A DNA stretch of 64,000 nucleotides from Aphrophora alni (Eukaryota; Arthropoda; Insecta; Hemiptera; Aphrophoridae). Below are positions 37,466 to 47,410 of the stretch, in pieces. Location of the stretch: assembly GCA_963513935.1 (NCBI GenBank), contig OY740768.1:42092368-42156367 (forward strand). The letters are read 5' to 3'. Made by a program: the position numbers and the translations under genes. The notes under the pieces were generated by a model. The model did not search any database. It saw nothing but the letters and a program-made list of their open reading frames with translations, and was not told where the DNA came from. Every line of letters begins with the position of its first letter. Positions within the stretch are counted from its first letter, which is position 1.

Positions 37466-38168
37466 TTTAATTCAATGTACCTACGCAGAACGTGCACTAA
37501 TAAATAACTGTCTGATCTGATATGAGAACTAATAACTAATTGCACATATTTACGCAAAGTAAAAAAACTCAGACCTGCCTAGTGCCTATTAAACATTTAT
37601 GTACTTTTCTCCCCTACACTCTACACGAAACGAACAAGACTATAAAATATTTTGATTAGTAAATAAGTAAATCCAAGAGACACTAATTCAATACACTTTT
37701 AAAACAAAATAGTAGCAGCGGGAGTACAGCCCGTCACGTCAGACTAAACTAGACTGAGGGAAGAAACAGAAAAATGCACAGGGCAATTGACTCATGTCGT
37801 GTCCGTGTCTAAAAATAGCAACTAGACAATAGTCTGGGGTGTGGGGTAGGCGGGGCTTGTGAGACCTTGAAAGAAAGCTGGTTGACTGACACAAATGTGG
37901 AAGTGGCAGGAATGCGAAATACAGTCATAATATAATATATAGCTGTATAGATACTTATAGTTGAACCCCTTATTGTTTAAAATAATTAAATCAATGATAT
38001 GTTCGAAAATGTTGCAACTATAAAGGTTGGTCTTTTATGTTGTTGGGCATCATCATTACACGCTAATTACTTTAAACTTTCAAATTGTACAGTAATTTTA
38101 ATACTTTTCTTTTCAAACCTTGGGGGGGGCGCCGGCCCCCCCTGCCCCCCCCCCAAATGACGCCCCTG

Positions 38169-38176
38169 GATGATGA
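38169..38176. repeat. right 8-bp target-site duplication of the hAT element
   Basis: Exact copy of 34262-34269. The sequence continues CCGAAATGGTTTTCTGCC, which is the 3' tail of repeat family E, so the pre-insertion site can be read across the two flanks. Confidence 0.93.
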
Positions 38177-39048
38177 CCGAAATGGTTTTCTGCCTAAAAA
38201 TCATCTTTCTTTTCTTTACATACATATTCTTGTACCGAAATATGGTAAATAAAAAATTATAATTTTACACGACTTTCGGTAAAAATGACACGATTTGTTT
38301 GTACACATTGTACAATGTCTTGGGTGCAGGATCTTGTAGAGTATTGTCGGGGTTTATAACCTAGTTTGACTCTGGGATTTACTCACTTCTAATACCCACT
38401 CCTAATTCTACCTCATTAAATTAGTAACAGACTCCCTCAATTTTGTAAGAAACATTTGTAATGAATTATATTTTGATAAAACAAACATTAAATATATTCC
38501 TGTTGAAAATATACTAATTTGTTTAAAGAAATAAAAGAAAATTCTGTCTGGAAACCTCCATATTTACCTGAAAACCACTCCATTTAACAATTTATAAACA
38601 TTTTATTGGCTAATATTAATGATTCAAAATGAACAGACAATTTAAAACACAAAACAAATGTAACCAAGCAGAAAATCAAAGCTATCCAGTCTTTAAAAAA
38701 AACCAATCTATTATAATATTACCTTCAAAGAAAATTTTATTGTCCTATAAAATGTAAAAAATTACATTTCTAAAGTAGATCGTTAATTAGGTGGTGCATC
38801 AACTTAGAAAATTGATCAAGGTCTCAGCAGTCAAGTCAATAATAAAACACATTGTTATTTAATCAGAAATGGTTAAGAAGAAAAGTATTTTAATGTTAAC
38901 ATCAGACAAATCTAGAACACCAGTGTTTTTTATTCACTGCCACAAATACATTAAGATGTCAGACTATCTCCAAGTTTGATTATATACACACAGAAAGATA
39001 CATACCACATGCCTCAAATATTTTTGGGCAAATGGTTTGAGATAAAAC
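38177..39048. other. AT-rich non-coding stretch
   Basis: Starts with the family E tail; no other feature recognised. Confidence 0.45.

Positions 39049-39400
<352 letters not shown>

Positions 39401-39439
<39 letters not shown>
39401..39439. repeat. second (CT)n microsatellite
   Basis: About 39 bp of CT, followed by CGCTGCCCGGGG and further CTCT-rich sequence to 39475. Confidence 0.95.
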
Positions 39440-39443
<4 letters not shown>

Positions 39444-40464
39444 CCCGGGGATTCTCTCTCGCTCCCTCTGCGTCTCTAATACATTAACGGCTTATATATG
39501 CACTTGTGTAATGTGTGTCGGTCATCGTACTCGCAAAGCAAGCATTCAACACTTCTTGAATTATTTCGCAACTGCTGGCTGTCATTCTAGTTTTAATATG
39601 TTCCTCCTAATTCTAATATATTTAGAATATTTAATATCTATTATACTTCATCTATTGTTTATTTTATTACAAGATGTTTAATATTCAAAATACATACATA
39701 CATAATACTTTACAATAAATACATACAATCATAATATTTACATACTACTGAATTTACATATATAATATATACTTAATCCTAACACCAAACATCAGAAATG
39801 TATTTTGATCAAAAGATTTGAGATAACAATTTGATGTAACTTCACTGATTTGCAGCTAATAAATAATTTAGAGAATTTATATATATTTGTGTAATTAGGG
39901 GCTTTAAATATAAGGGGGGGGGGTGGTCTGTTTCTTGAGGTTTTCAAACGTAAACACAATGCAAGTTATACTTCATTTTAAATGTCTTTGAAAACAAACA
40001 TACATTTTGGCATACCAGTTTTTTCTTACATATTATTATTTAAAAAACATGTGAAGCGTTCCGACTTATTAAAATTTAACAACAACAGAGTATTTTCCTT
40101 CATATCTGTAAAGTTAAAATTGTTGTTATATATAAAATGTAATTGTTTATTCAAACGTAACTTTACAAAACTTGTTTGTTTGTAATTTGAAAACTAAACA
40201 TTTTTAATGTTGAAAAACAAAGCATTGAGAACTAATTGGAAGCTCTTTGACAGAAACCAATCGGTTGTTTTCAGTCGAATGATTCAGTTCGGATAGCGAT
40301 TGACTGTTACCATTGACTTTATATTTGAAATAAATAGTAGTCTATGTAAGTAAACAGCAATCAGCGAAGTTCAAAAGAATATGTATTTACTTTGTGAACT
40401 ATTTACTAGTGTTAGCTTTTTAATAGTTTTAATACCATGTCTTTGATTTTTTAAAAAATATTTA
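39440..40464. other. AT-rich non-coding stretch
   Basis: A nine-to-ten-G run at about 39913-39922. ORF 39982-40185 has no motif. Confidence 0.4.
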
Positions 40465-40703
40465 GAAAATTAGGTAATTATATAGCAGAGCTGCCTCACT
40501 TCAAAATCAATTTTTATGGGTTTTATTCGTCAAATAAATTTTGGAAAAATATTTTATTATCGAAAAAAAGTGTCGGAAAGATGATTACATAATACAATAA
40601 TACAATTACACAAGTAGTTTTTTCGTGAAAAAATTAACTCTGTGTTATCTTTCATTCTCATGACATTCACTTCAATAAACGTACGGAAGGTTTGGCCAGG
40701 TGG

Positions 40704-40704
<1 letters not shown>

Positions 40705-40760
<56 letters not shown>
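40705..40760. repeat. (TA)28 microsatellite inside an inverted repeat
   Basis: The TA run is flanked by GGTTTGGCCAGG (40689-40700) and CCTGGCCAAACC (40765-40776), so the whole ~95 bp can form one long hairpin. It may be a small nested insertion that captured or seeded the TA run. Confidence 0.9.
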
Positions 40761-40761
<1 letters not shown>

Positions 40762-40794
40762 CAACCTGGCCAAACCTTTCGTGATATATAATAA

Positions 40795-41052
40795 TACAGC
40801 CCTACATATGCGTACACTGAAGCACATACGCAGACAATTGAACGTCAATGGAGGGAGGTGCGAGGAAATGTGCCGCAATATGGAAATTCAAAACAACATT
40901 TCCATGGCCATATAGCCGAATTTATGTTTAAGAGAAAGTACAATGAGTATAATAATCGTTTTCATCATTTATGGCGAATTACGAGTGAAATACATTTAAA
41001 TTCAATAAATTCCTCATCTACTGAATTTGCAGCAGAATTTGACTCTGATTAA
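40795..41052 (+). pseudogene. C-terminal remnant of Merlin (ISXO2-like) transposase
   Basis: The frame opens after a TAA at 40792-40794 and runs 85 codons to a TAA at 41050-41052. It contains HTQTIERQWREVR (residues near 10-22 of the fragment) and PQYGNSKQHFHGHIAEFMF, matching the end of the DDE_Tnp_IS1595/ISXO2-like domain, where an HTxxIExxW motif carries the last catalytic Glu. The tail is Ser/Asn-rich and acidic. The N-terminal two-thirds with the two catalytic Asp are missing. There is no start codon of its own, so it is presumably not translated. Confidence 0.78.
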
Positions 41053-41210
41053 GATTTTCTTGTGTAATCTTGTGAAATTATGTTATGTAATCATCTTTCC
41101 GACACTTTTTTTCGATAGTAAAATATTTTTCCAACATTTATTTGACGAATAAAACCTTTAAAAATTGATTTTGAAGTGAGGCAGCTCTGCTATATAATTA
41201 CCGAAAATTA

Positions 41211-41904
41211 AATAATAGACTAATAATAATGACAATAGTGTCAAAATAGAATTTTTTTTACTATAAATACACAAATATAATAGTAAAAAATGTTAGTTTT
41301 TGAGACATGTTTAATATAAACAAAAATACAAAAACAATATTTAAACGATAGTAAGGAAATATACAAAGTAAAGGTAATATATTACAAAATTGTTAATCTA
41401 TTTCTAAAACCATGTAAAATAAACTGTCGTGCTGATAGAATATAACGTAGTAATTTACAAAATTAATTATTAGATCATTATTTAATTATTATAATAATGT
41501 TTTATTAAAACATTAGTAGTATTTTGATATCATGATCAAAAATATGTAGGCTACATCAAATATATACATATAAAAAACAAATTGTATGACTAATTTTTAA
41601 ATTACTCGTAATGATAATATTCATTTGATTAACCTAGGCGGTTGATATTGTATTGTTTATTCACGTCCCGGGAAGAGCAAGTGTCTTTAAACTGCCTTCT
41701 AGCACACAATCTACCAAAAACAACAATCGAATGAATCAGTTGTTTTTAATAGGTTGTTCCCAACACTATTAGTCATCGTAGTCACCGGAATAATGTTAAA
41801 TTGAACAACTTGATTTTTTTAAATTTAGCAAACTGAACGGAACACCAACGATATGTTTTCAAATATATACTGTGGATTACGAGTAAGACTACTTGTGTCG
41901 TGCA
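41211..41904. other. AT-rich non-coding stretch
   Basis: No feature recognised. Confidence 0.4.
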
Positions 41905-42735
41905 CGTATGTTTGTGTGAAGGGCGTTAAAACACTAAAGACGATAAACAACGACCTTCACTTCAAGAATCGAAGAAACTTTAGATAAAACTAGTCGAATT
42001 GTTCGAAAAGACCACTGATTCAGTGTCCCAACGATAGCTGAAGTCGTGAACATTAACTGCTTGGACAATTTTGTGTGGGGATTTCAACAAGAAAAAAATG
42101 TTTGTGCGAAGATAGTCTCCACCAGAGAAAAAAGAATCGCCCTAAGGAAATTAGGCTGTGCAGAAACTTGAACCCGACTCCAACTTTTGTCTGAAACCAT
42201 CACTTTTGACGAAACCTGAATCTTTTCAGTATTATTTTGAAACGAAACGATAGTCAATTAACTGGAAAACACTGTCATCACTAAAAATTAAGACAGTTCG
42301 TCAAATCATATTCAAATTTTAAACCATGGTCAATATGTTTTTTGATGTCAAGTGCGTAATTTTAGAAGAATGAAATCCAGAAGGGACAACAGTGAATTAG
42401 TATACCATACCAGTATGAAGATTTGACACAAGTATAAGATAGAGTAAAAAAAAACGCCCGGAACTAAGGAAACAGTTTCATTCTTCAGCAGGACAATGCG
42501 CCTGCTCTTACATTACTTTTGTGAAGTAGATTTTGGCCAGAAAACACTACAGTGGAATATTCTTCGTATTTGCCAATTTGACACCTAAGTGATTTTTTAA
42601 TTTTTCTAAAGTAACATCTGTGATTAAAGAAAACCGCTAATAGTTACGCTTTCGACCAGTGGAAAACAAGACGGCTAGTTGTGAAAGTGCGAATGGAGAC
42701 TATATTGTAGGGGACAAGAATTCGTAATTGATATA
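41905..42735 (+). pseudogene. decayed mariner transposase, irritans-like
   Basis: Conceptual translation on the plus strand, with many stops and frameshifts, follows a mariner transposase in order. A helix-turn-helix region around 41990-42070 (AEVVNIN) comes first. A TFDET segment near 42208 (first Asp) precedes a stop where Trp is expected. An FFDV-like piece follows near 42335, and then EIQKGQQ. The HQDNAP box reads FILQQDNAPALTLL near 42480-42515 (second Asp), and DLTPSDFLIF near 42580-42600 carries the third Asp. All three catalytic Asp positions can still be traced, but the gene is dead. It differs in type from the mariner at 7.7-8.6 kb, so two lineages were present. Confidence 0.75.
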
Positions 42736-43229
42736 AATAAAGGTGAGTTACTGTATATAGTACAGGTAGATAATATCTGAACTATGAAATTTATACGTAT
42801 GACGAACCAAACCAAAATTCATTTGGCAAGTTAAAGTTCATTTTTGCTCTATTATGTGGCAAATATATTCGTGAATACGTAAATATTGTATGGTATAGAA
42901 CTAGACAATTCAGATCTAGCAGGGGTAATAAAATCAATTCGTATAAACTCCCCCATCCAAATAAAATCACACGAATAACAGTGGTTGATTAAAAAGCTTA
43001 TAACATTTCAATATTGTTTGACTTATCTGGAATAATATTATTAAATGTAATCTACCATTGAGGTTTCTTAGGCTTAGCCATACCAAAAATCAATAGTTTG
43101 TCGTTTTTATAATCTATGTTTGATCGGATTTAAATAATAAGATTTCGAAAAGTTATAATTATTGAATTTAATTGTAAGTTATGAGGTAAAAAGGTGATTA
43201 TTCCGTTGATGAGATTTTGAATGCTTACC
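42736..43229. other. AT-rich non-coding stretch
   Basis: No feature recognised. Confidence 0.4.
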
Positions 43230-43590
43230 TCATTTTCCAGAAAATTTAGATTTCGAGTTGGTTTGATCTAGAACAACACATTTTTTATTTTTTTTTAATT
43301 TTAAAAAATTCCTCCCGATAATACATATAAATGATCCTTCAAATCTCCATAATACATAATATAATATAATTATGCATGTTATAGATGATATAGCCGCATA
43401 GATTTTTCTTAAAGAATTATCCGATCGGAACAGAAATGCAGACCTACTGAAGCTTATAAAAATTGGAGTCAACATTTTCATAAATTTAAAATTCGCGTCT
43501 TTTGTTTGTACTAAATTGTACTTTTTTGAGTTGACTAAATTCTGCTGTCGCTTGACAGTTTCTGAGATAAGTTCCCACCTCAATAAACAA
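43230..43590 (-). repeat. repeat family F, longer fragment
   Basis: Open on the minus strand for 117 codons but without any recognisable domain. The middle (GATGATATAGCCGC ... CCGATCGGAACAG) resembles 56290-56350. I treat it as repeat, not gene. Confidence 0.35.
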
Positions 43591-43659
43591 CATCAATAGC
43601 CAAGTAAAATGTAAAAACATCTAGTTTTATAAATTTTAACTAAATTTATAAAATTTATG

Positions 43660-44020
43660 TTTTTTAAGGCGTTGCTTTTGAAATTGAGATCAATGGGTAT
43701 CAATGTTTCGACATTTTAAAAATTCTTCTTCAACTTCTCTGCAGATGACGCGGGGTTTTGCAGAAATGAGGGGAGCGGAGCACGTGGTTCTGAAGTGTTC
43801 ATTGCGTATGCGCTAGGCCTTGGACGTTCTGGACGTTTGTGGAAAATCACTCTCCGAGCGATCCTCCGAAAACCGTCGCGGACGTCCAGGACGTTCGGAA
43901 CGTTCTGTACGCGCGGTGTGAACTGTCCCATTTGATAGCATGGGCAGCGATTTATTTTGACAAAAACGTACCAAACGTCCAGGACGTTCAGTACGCCGGT
44001 GTGAAAAGGCCTTAAGGCTT
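43660..44020. repeat. GC-rich block of palindromic GGACGTTC units, possible MITE
   Basis: Stands out from its AT-rich surroundings. The motif GGACGT(T/C)C and its complement recur at 43813, 43822, 43879, 43890 and 43983. Two related halves end CCAGGACGTTCGGAACGTTC (43884-43903) and CCAGGACGTTCAGTACGCC (43979-43997), each followed by GGTGTGAA. The right end reads AAAAGGCCTTAAGG and the left TTTTTTAAGGCG (about 43661-43672), so short inverted tips TTAAGGC are possible. The minus ORF 43716-43931 is GC-driven and has no domain. Confidence 0.5.
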
Positions 44021-45100
44021 CTTAATTGTTACGTATTACCTACTGAATGCGAATGTTCATAAAATTTGATTGAAAACAACTCTAAATAAGCCATTGTTAA
44101 GGCTTACATAAGGGAGAAATATTGTGAATAAAAGAAAAGTAGAATAGTAAAGGAAGTATATTGAAATATATTTGTTATATGATCGATGATACTGTATTGA
44201 ATACACCGTACATTAAACGACGAACATGTTATCTAACATGTCCTAACTTAAAATATAGAATTATGTACAAACATTGCAAACAAAGCAAAAACACTAAAAA
44301 CTACATCCGGCTTACTTTTTATTTGTCTTAAACCTGGTACGAAATAGCGATTCAGTCGATACAGTAACAGCAAAAAATAAATAAATTAAACAACTTTAAG
44401 ACTTATTAGCATTATGACATATTAAAAGAACATAAAAATATAAAATATTGGTATGATTTAGAAATCAAAGCACAGATATCAAATGTTTACAAATAAAAGT
44501 ACATTGATCTGCCAATAATAAAAGAATTACTTTAAAGATAAACATAAAATATGTGCTATGTAAGTTTTACAGAGTGAAAGAATACTTTGGACAAAGTATT
44601 GCAAAAAGAAGAAATTCGTGAGTTTTTAATTTTGTGAGAAAATAATTGTTTTGAGTAAAAAGTAAAAATAAGTAAAAAGTACTTATACAGTATTCTCACA
44701 CTATATTTGTGAGTTTTCACTTACTACAATTTCTAATATAACAGTTTAACTCAGTACAAGGTCAGCGATTGCTTGAAATTGGTTGTTGTTAGGTACATAT
44801 CATTTTTTTAAAATTATGCTCAGAATCCAAAAACTTTGACTTTATCTTGCACGGTAAAAAAAAAAAAGAAAAAAAATTGCAATAAGGTGAACCCAGTAGG
44901 TAAATCACACCGACTGTTATGGGCCAGGTATAATCCCCTGTGTTTGTATGAGTGAAAGCTGGGTGTGTACAGTAGTCTCAGACTAGGATTGTGTCTGGTG
45001 TAATGGGCGTGTCTTCCCTTCTACTTGCTTCCCTAACTTGACTTGATGGTACAACCCATTCCAAGAAAACTAGGTACACAAATTACTAATAATGATTCGA
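44021..45100. other. AT-rich non-coding stretch
   Basis: A slightly GC-richer patch at 44890-45060 has no ORF or known repeat. Confidence 0.4.
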
Positions 45101-45320
45101 ATTTACCCCTAACCACAATCACTGGAAACTTTAAAATAAAACACAATTATTTGATTAATTGTTCTTTATTTATTCTTTCCACTAAATGCCCTGATGTACA
45201 TTTCGATAACATGGTTATTATCATCGGAGGGTCTTGCTTCTAAATTAAATCTAAACTTACATATCTACTTCGAATCATTAATGTGAATTTCACCTCAGTA
45301 CTTAACAAGATTGTATCACA
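45101..45320 (-). repeat. family B repeat, third copy, with hammerhead-like core
   Basis: 45101-45262 matches the left arm of the 25.8 kb palindrome with about 10% changes. Read on the minus strand the core is CCCT, CCGATGA, T, AATAAC-CAT-GTTATC, GAA, ATG-TA-CAT, C, AGGG. Only the first base of helix II is changed, while the closing stems are kept. It is followed by CTTCGAATCATTAATGTG and the common flank GAATTTCACC... to 45320. The ends ATGATTCGAA (left) and TTCGAATCAT (right) form an inverted repeat around this copy. Confidence 0.8.
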
Positions 45321-45534
45321 AATTACTGCTTAGCTACATTTAATTCGTGTCACAACTTCGTGACAGACTTTTGTAAACGTATTATTCTTATTTATACCGA
45401 TAAAATAAACGAAAATAGGGTACGCGTTTACACAGAAGCATTTGAGGTCTACATTTTTTTATTGGGGTTGTACCACTAAAAGTAAACGCAACAAACAAAG
45501 TGTGGGTGCCCTTCTTTTTCCCTCCACCCCAAAC
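45321..45534. other. non-coding spacer
   Basis: Nothing recognised. Confidence 0.4.
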
Positions 45535-45670
45535 ACATTCCTACCTTGAGGATACTGTGAGGCGATCCTTCTGCTAGCCAGCTTCGTTCATTTTTCCATA
45601 GAGTATAGAGGGGTAAGGGTCTATATTTTATGCTCTTTTTTTAAGACGATAATGACAGTGTGGTTTCGAG
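45535..45670 (+). repeat. repeat family E, diverged copy
   Basis: Keeps AGAGTATAGAGGGGTAAGGG, a TATGCTCTTTTTTT tract and the ACGATAATGACAGTG tail. Confidence 0.55.
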
Positions 45671-46440
45671 GTTACACAAAAAGCTCCCCAACACTTCACA
45701 CACTAGCGCATTCTAAACTGATCTCACAAAACTACAGCTGTTCATCTCACACATATGAAGCTTCACATTAAATCATGCTATGGGACTTCTCATTTTAGAT
45801 ATACATTCAATACTTATCTCATTAGTATTCGGATCATTAAAATGTTAATGTTAATATGGAGTAGCGTCCATAGAGTTATTACGATTTCGGTTGGGGATTA
45901 CAGCTTATGGTTGAGAGTGAAAAGTGATTTAAAGTATTATCTCAAGAATGGCTAGTCTGAATGTGTCAAAATTTTTGGATGTGTCTCAGAGAGTGACTAG
46001 ATTTTGTAAAAATCATTTAACGATTGGGTTTGGAAACTTATATAATTTATCAACATTTTTATATAGAATCCGATTTTAATTACATATATATTGTACTGAA
46101 TTGTTCAAAATGGATATATCAGCGAAAGTATCAATATTTATTTTCTTCTTCATACACAATACTTTGTCTCTGTATGCAGTGAAAAAGTAAAACATGAAAA
46201 AGATAACAAAGTTGAATAAAATATAAGCCAACAGCCCACTGTGCAAAATGTGGGTATGTTTTCCTTGTGTCTAAGCTTTTATTTTATGTACTGTAGCTTG
46301 TTCCAATGTTTTACTCAAACAATAAATGCGGAACAAACTGAATATATATTGTATGTTTCCTTGTGTGGTACGTGAAATATAGAGACTGGAATTGAGTTAA
46401 TCCAGCCAGTCATTTTTATTTATAATGCCTACTATAAATG
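45671..46440. other. AT-rich non-coding stretch
   Basis: No feature recognised. Confidence 0.4.
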
Positions 46441-46717
46441 ATAGGTCTTGAATTCCTGGGGTGGTGAAATGTTTGAGTTGGTGGTCGGACGCGACACCTC
46501 GGTGTCTGGTCTAGTTGCTCCGGTAGGCGCTGGGACGATTCAGTAACATTTCGTCCCGGTAACATTTCGTCCCGCTGCCGATTTCCTAGAAAAAAGGAAC
46601 TTTTCGTCCCGCTCAGTTTTACAAATGATTAAACAAACTAATTACATCATCTCGTAGTGGCGAATATTATTACCTTATTCGTATGCGTGACTTCATGAGC
46701 TTTACGTCTCTACAGTT

Positions 46718-46981
46718 ATGGAGTTTTCTACAACTACAAGAGGTCAACCATGTTTGCTGTTAAACGGCTATCGTTTTACCAAGAAGAAGTGCGGTGAAGT
46801 TGTGTGGCGTTGTGTCAATCGTTCATGTAACGGGAAAGTAGTAACTAGTAACAGTGACATTACTAAAGAAGAGAGTCATAATATGTGTGTGCCCGATGTA
46901 GCTGGAATTGATGTACAGAAAGCTATAGGGCAGGCAAAGAAGAGAGCCCGTGAGGAGTCATCTACACCTAACCTAACCTAA
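46718..46981 (+). CDS. small FLYWCH zinc-finger protein in a MULE
   Basis: 87 codons. The N-terminal 60 residues have the FLYWCH pattern: GQPCLLLNGYRFTKKK (residues 9-24), VVWRCVNRSCNGK (29-41), then ESHNMC, where a zinc ligand His (H55) is expected. The second His of the usual HxH pair is not obvious, so metal binding may be impaired. The tail is basic (KKRAREESS). FLYWCH fingers are common at the N-terminus of animal Mutator-like transposases, so this is probably the DNA-binding remnant of one. The last residues (TPNLT) are encoded by the start of the (CCTAA)n run, which also supplies the stop. Confidence 0.65.
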   Translation: MEFSTTTRGQPCLLLNGYRFTKKKCGEVVWRCVNRSCNGKVVTSNSDITKEESHNMCVPDVAGIDVQKAIGQAKKRAREESSTPNLT

Positions 46982-46986
46982 CCTAA
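46967..46986. repeat. interstitial (CCTAA)4, insect telomere motif
   Basis: Four perfect CCTAA units followed by CCCAA. TTAGG/CCTAA is the ancestral insect telomere repeat. It lies within the MULE. Confidence 0.8.
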
Positions 46987-47410
46987 CCCAACCCCACGCT
47001 CTTGGAATCGGGACGAGATGTTACCGGGACGAAATGTTACGACACCGTTGGGACTTGGCCTTGCAATTCCTCTGGTTCATAGGGGAAAGGATGGATATTT
47101 TCCTTAGAAACCTTAGGACGTCACTACTACCTCCTCAGGGACGGCACTTGAATTTTATCCAGCATGCTTTTTGTTAAATATCCAGCAAACAGAGATGGGG
47201 TAAGTATAGAGGAGTGGAGACTTGGGATTATTAAGTCAAGTTGTGGTAGTTCCAGAAGGTACAGTCGACTCAGTAAGTAGGTTCGACATCCCCAGGTATG
47301 ATTTACAACTGGCTCAACTCGCAGCTGTATTGAAACGGAGGTCCTTTGTTTCTGGAGTAGTAGTGGAGGTGCCTTGTTTGCGCTATGTTTGTTTGCAGTT
47401 ATGATAACAA

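Larger units (their letters stand above)
34270..38168 (-). mobile_element. complete hAT transposon, ZMYM1-like/DUF4371 lineage
   Basis: 3899 bp. Terminal inverted repeats: CAGTGGCGTCATTT at the left (34270-34283) and, read on the other strand, CAGGGGCGTCATTT at the right (38155-38168), with one mismatch. Both subterminal regions are unusually G/C-homopolymeric (34303-34370 and 38121-38153), unlike the AT-rich host. One long gene on the minus strand encodes the full transposase. The flanking 8-bp duplication is exact. Intact ends, a perfect duplication and an unbroken ORF point to a recent insertion that may still be autonomous. It sits inside a family E 3' end. Confidence 0.95.
40473..41202 (+). 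mobile_element. Merlin-type transposon derivative, internally deleted
   Basis: 730 bp with long terminal inverted repeats of about 140 bp starting GGTAATTATATAGCAGAGCT, and an exact 8-bp flanking duplication GAAAATTA (40465-40472 and 41203-41210). GG at the tips and an 8-bp duplication fit Merlin elements (IS1016/ISXO2-like). The interior keeps only the C-terminal part of a transposase (40795-41052), and its stop codon lies just inside the right inverted repeat. A (TA)28 run with its own inverted flanks occupies the place of the missing coding region. It is non-autonomous. Confidence 0.9.
46537..47045 (+). mobile_element. MULE-like element with FLYWCH ORF
   Basis: 509 bp. Inverted ends contain a tandem doublet of GTAACATTTCGTCCCG at the left (46543-46574) and its inverse at the right (47010-47040), with one base changed. 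The flanks carry a 9-bp near-duplication, CGCTGGGAC (46528-46536) and CGTTGGGAC (47046-47054), 8/9 identical; 9 bp is typical of Mutator-like elements. There is no transposase, so it is non-autonomous. A third GTCCCG motif near 46609 may be an extra binding site. Confidence 0.75.
46441..47410. repeat. GC-richer segment, probably an older repeat, interrupted by a MULE
   Basis: The two outer parts (46441-46536 and 47046-47410) join smoothly across the inserted element: ...GGTAGGCGCTGGGAC meets TTGGGACTTGGCC.... An ORF at 47222-47404 (+) and one at 47127-47444 (-) overlap; neither has a domain I recognise. It could be an exon or an old LINE piece; undetermined. Confidence 0.4.

Noticed and set aside
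40672..40915. Tyr-Ile repeat ORFs
   Set aside because: Translation of the (TA)28 run; only the part after 40795 has transposase similarity.
43230..43583. 117-codon minus-strand ORF
   Set aside because: No domain, AT-rich codons, and similarity to other family F fragments that are not open.
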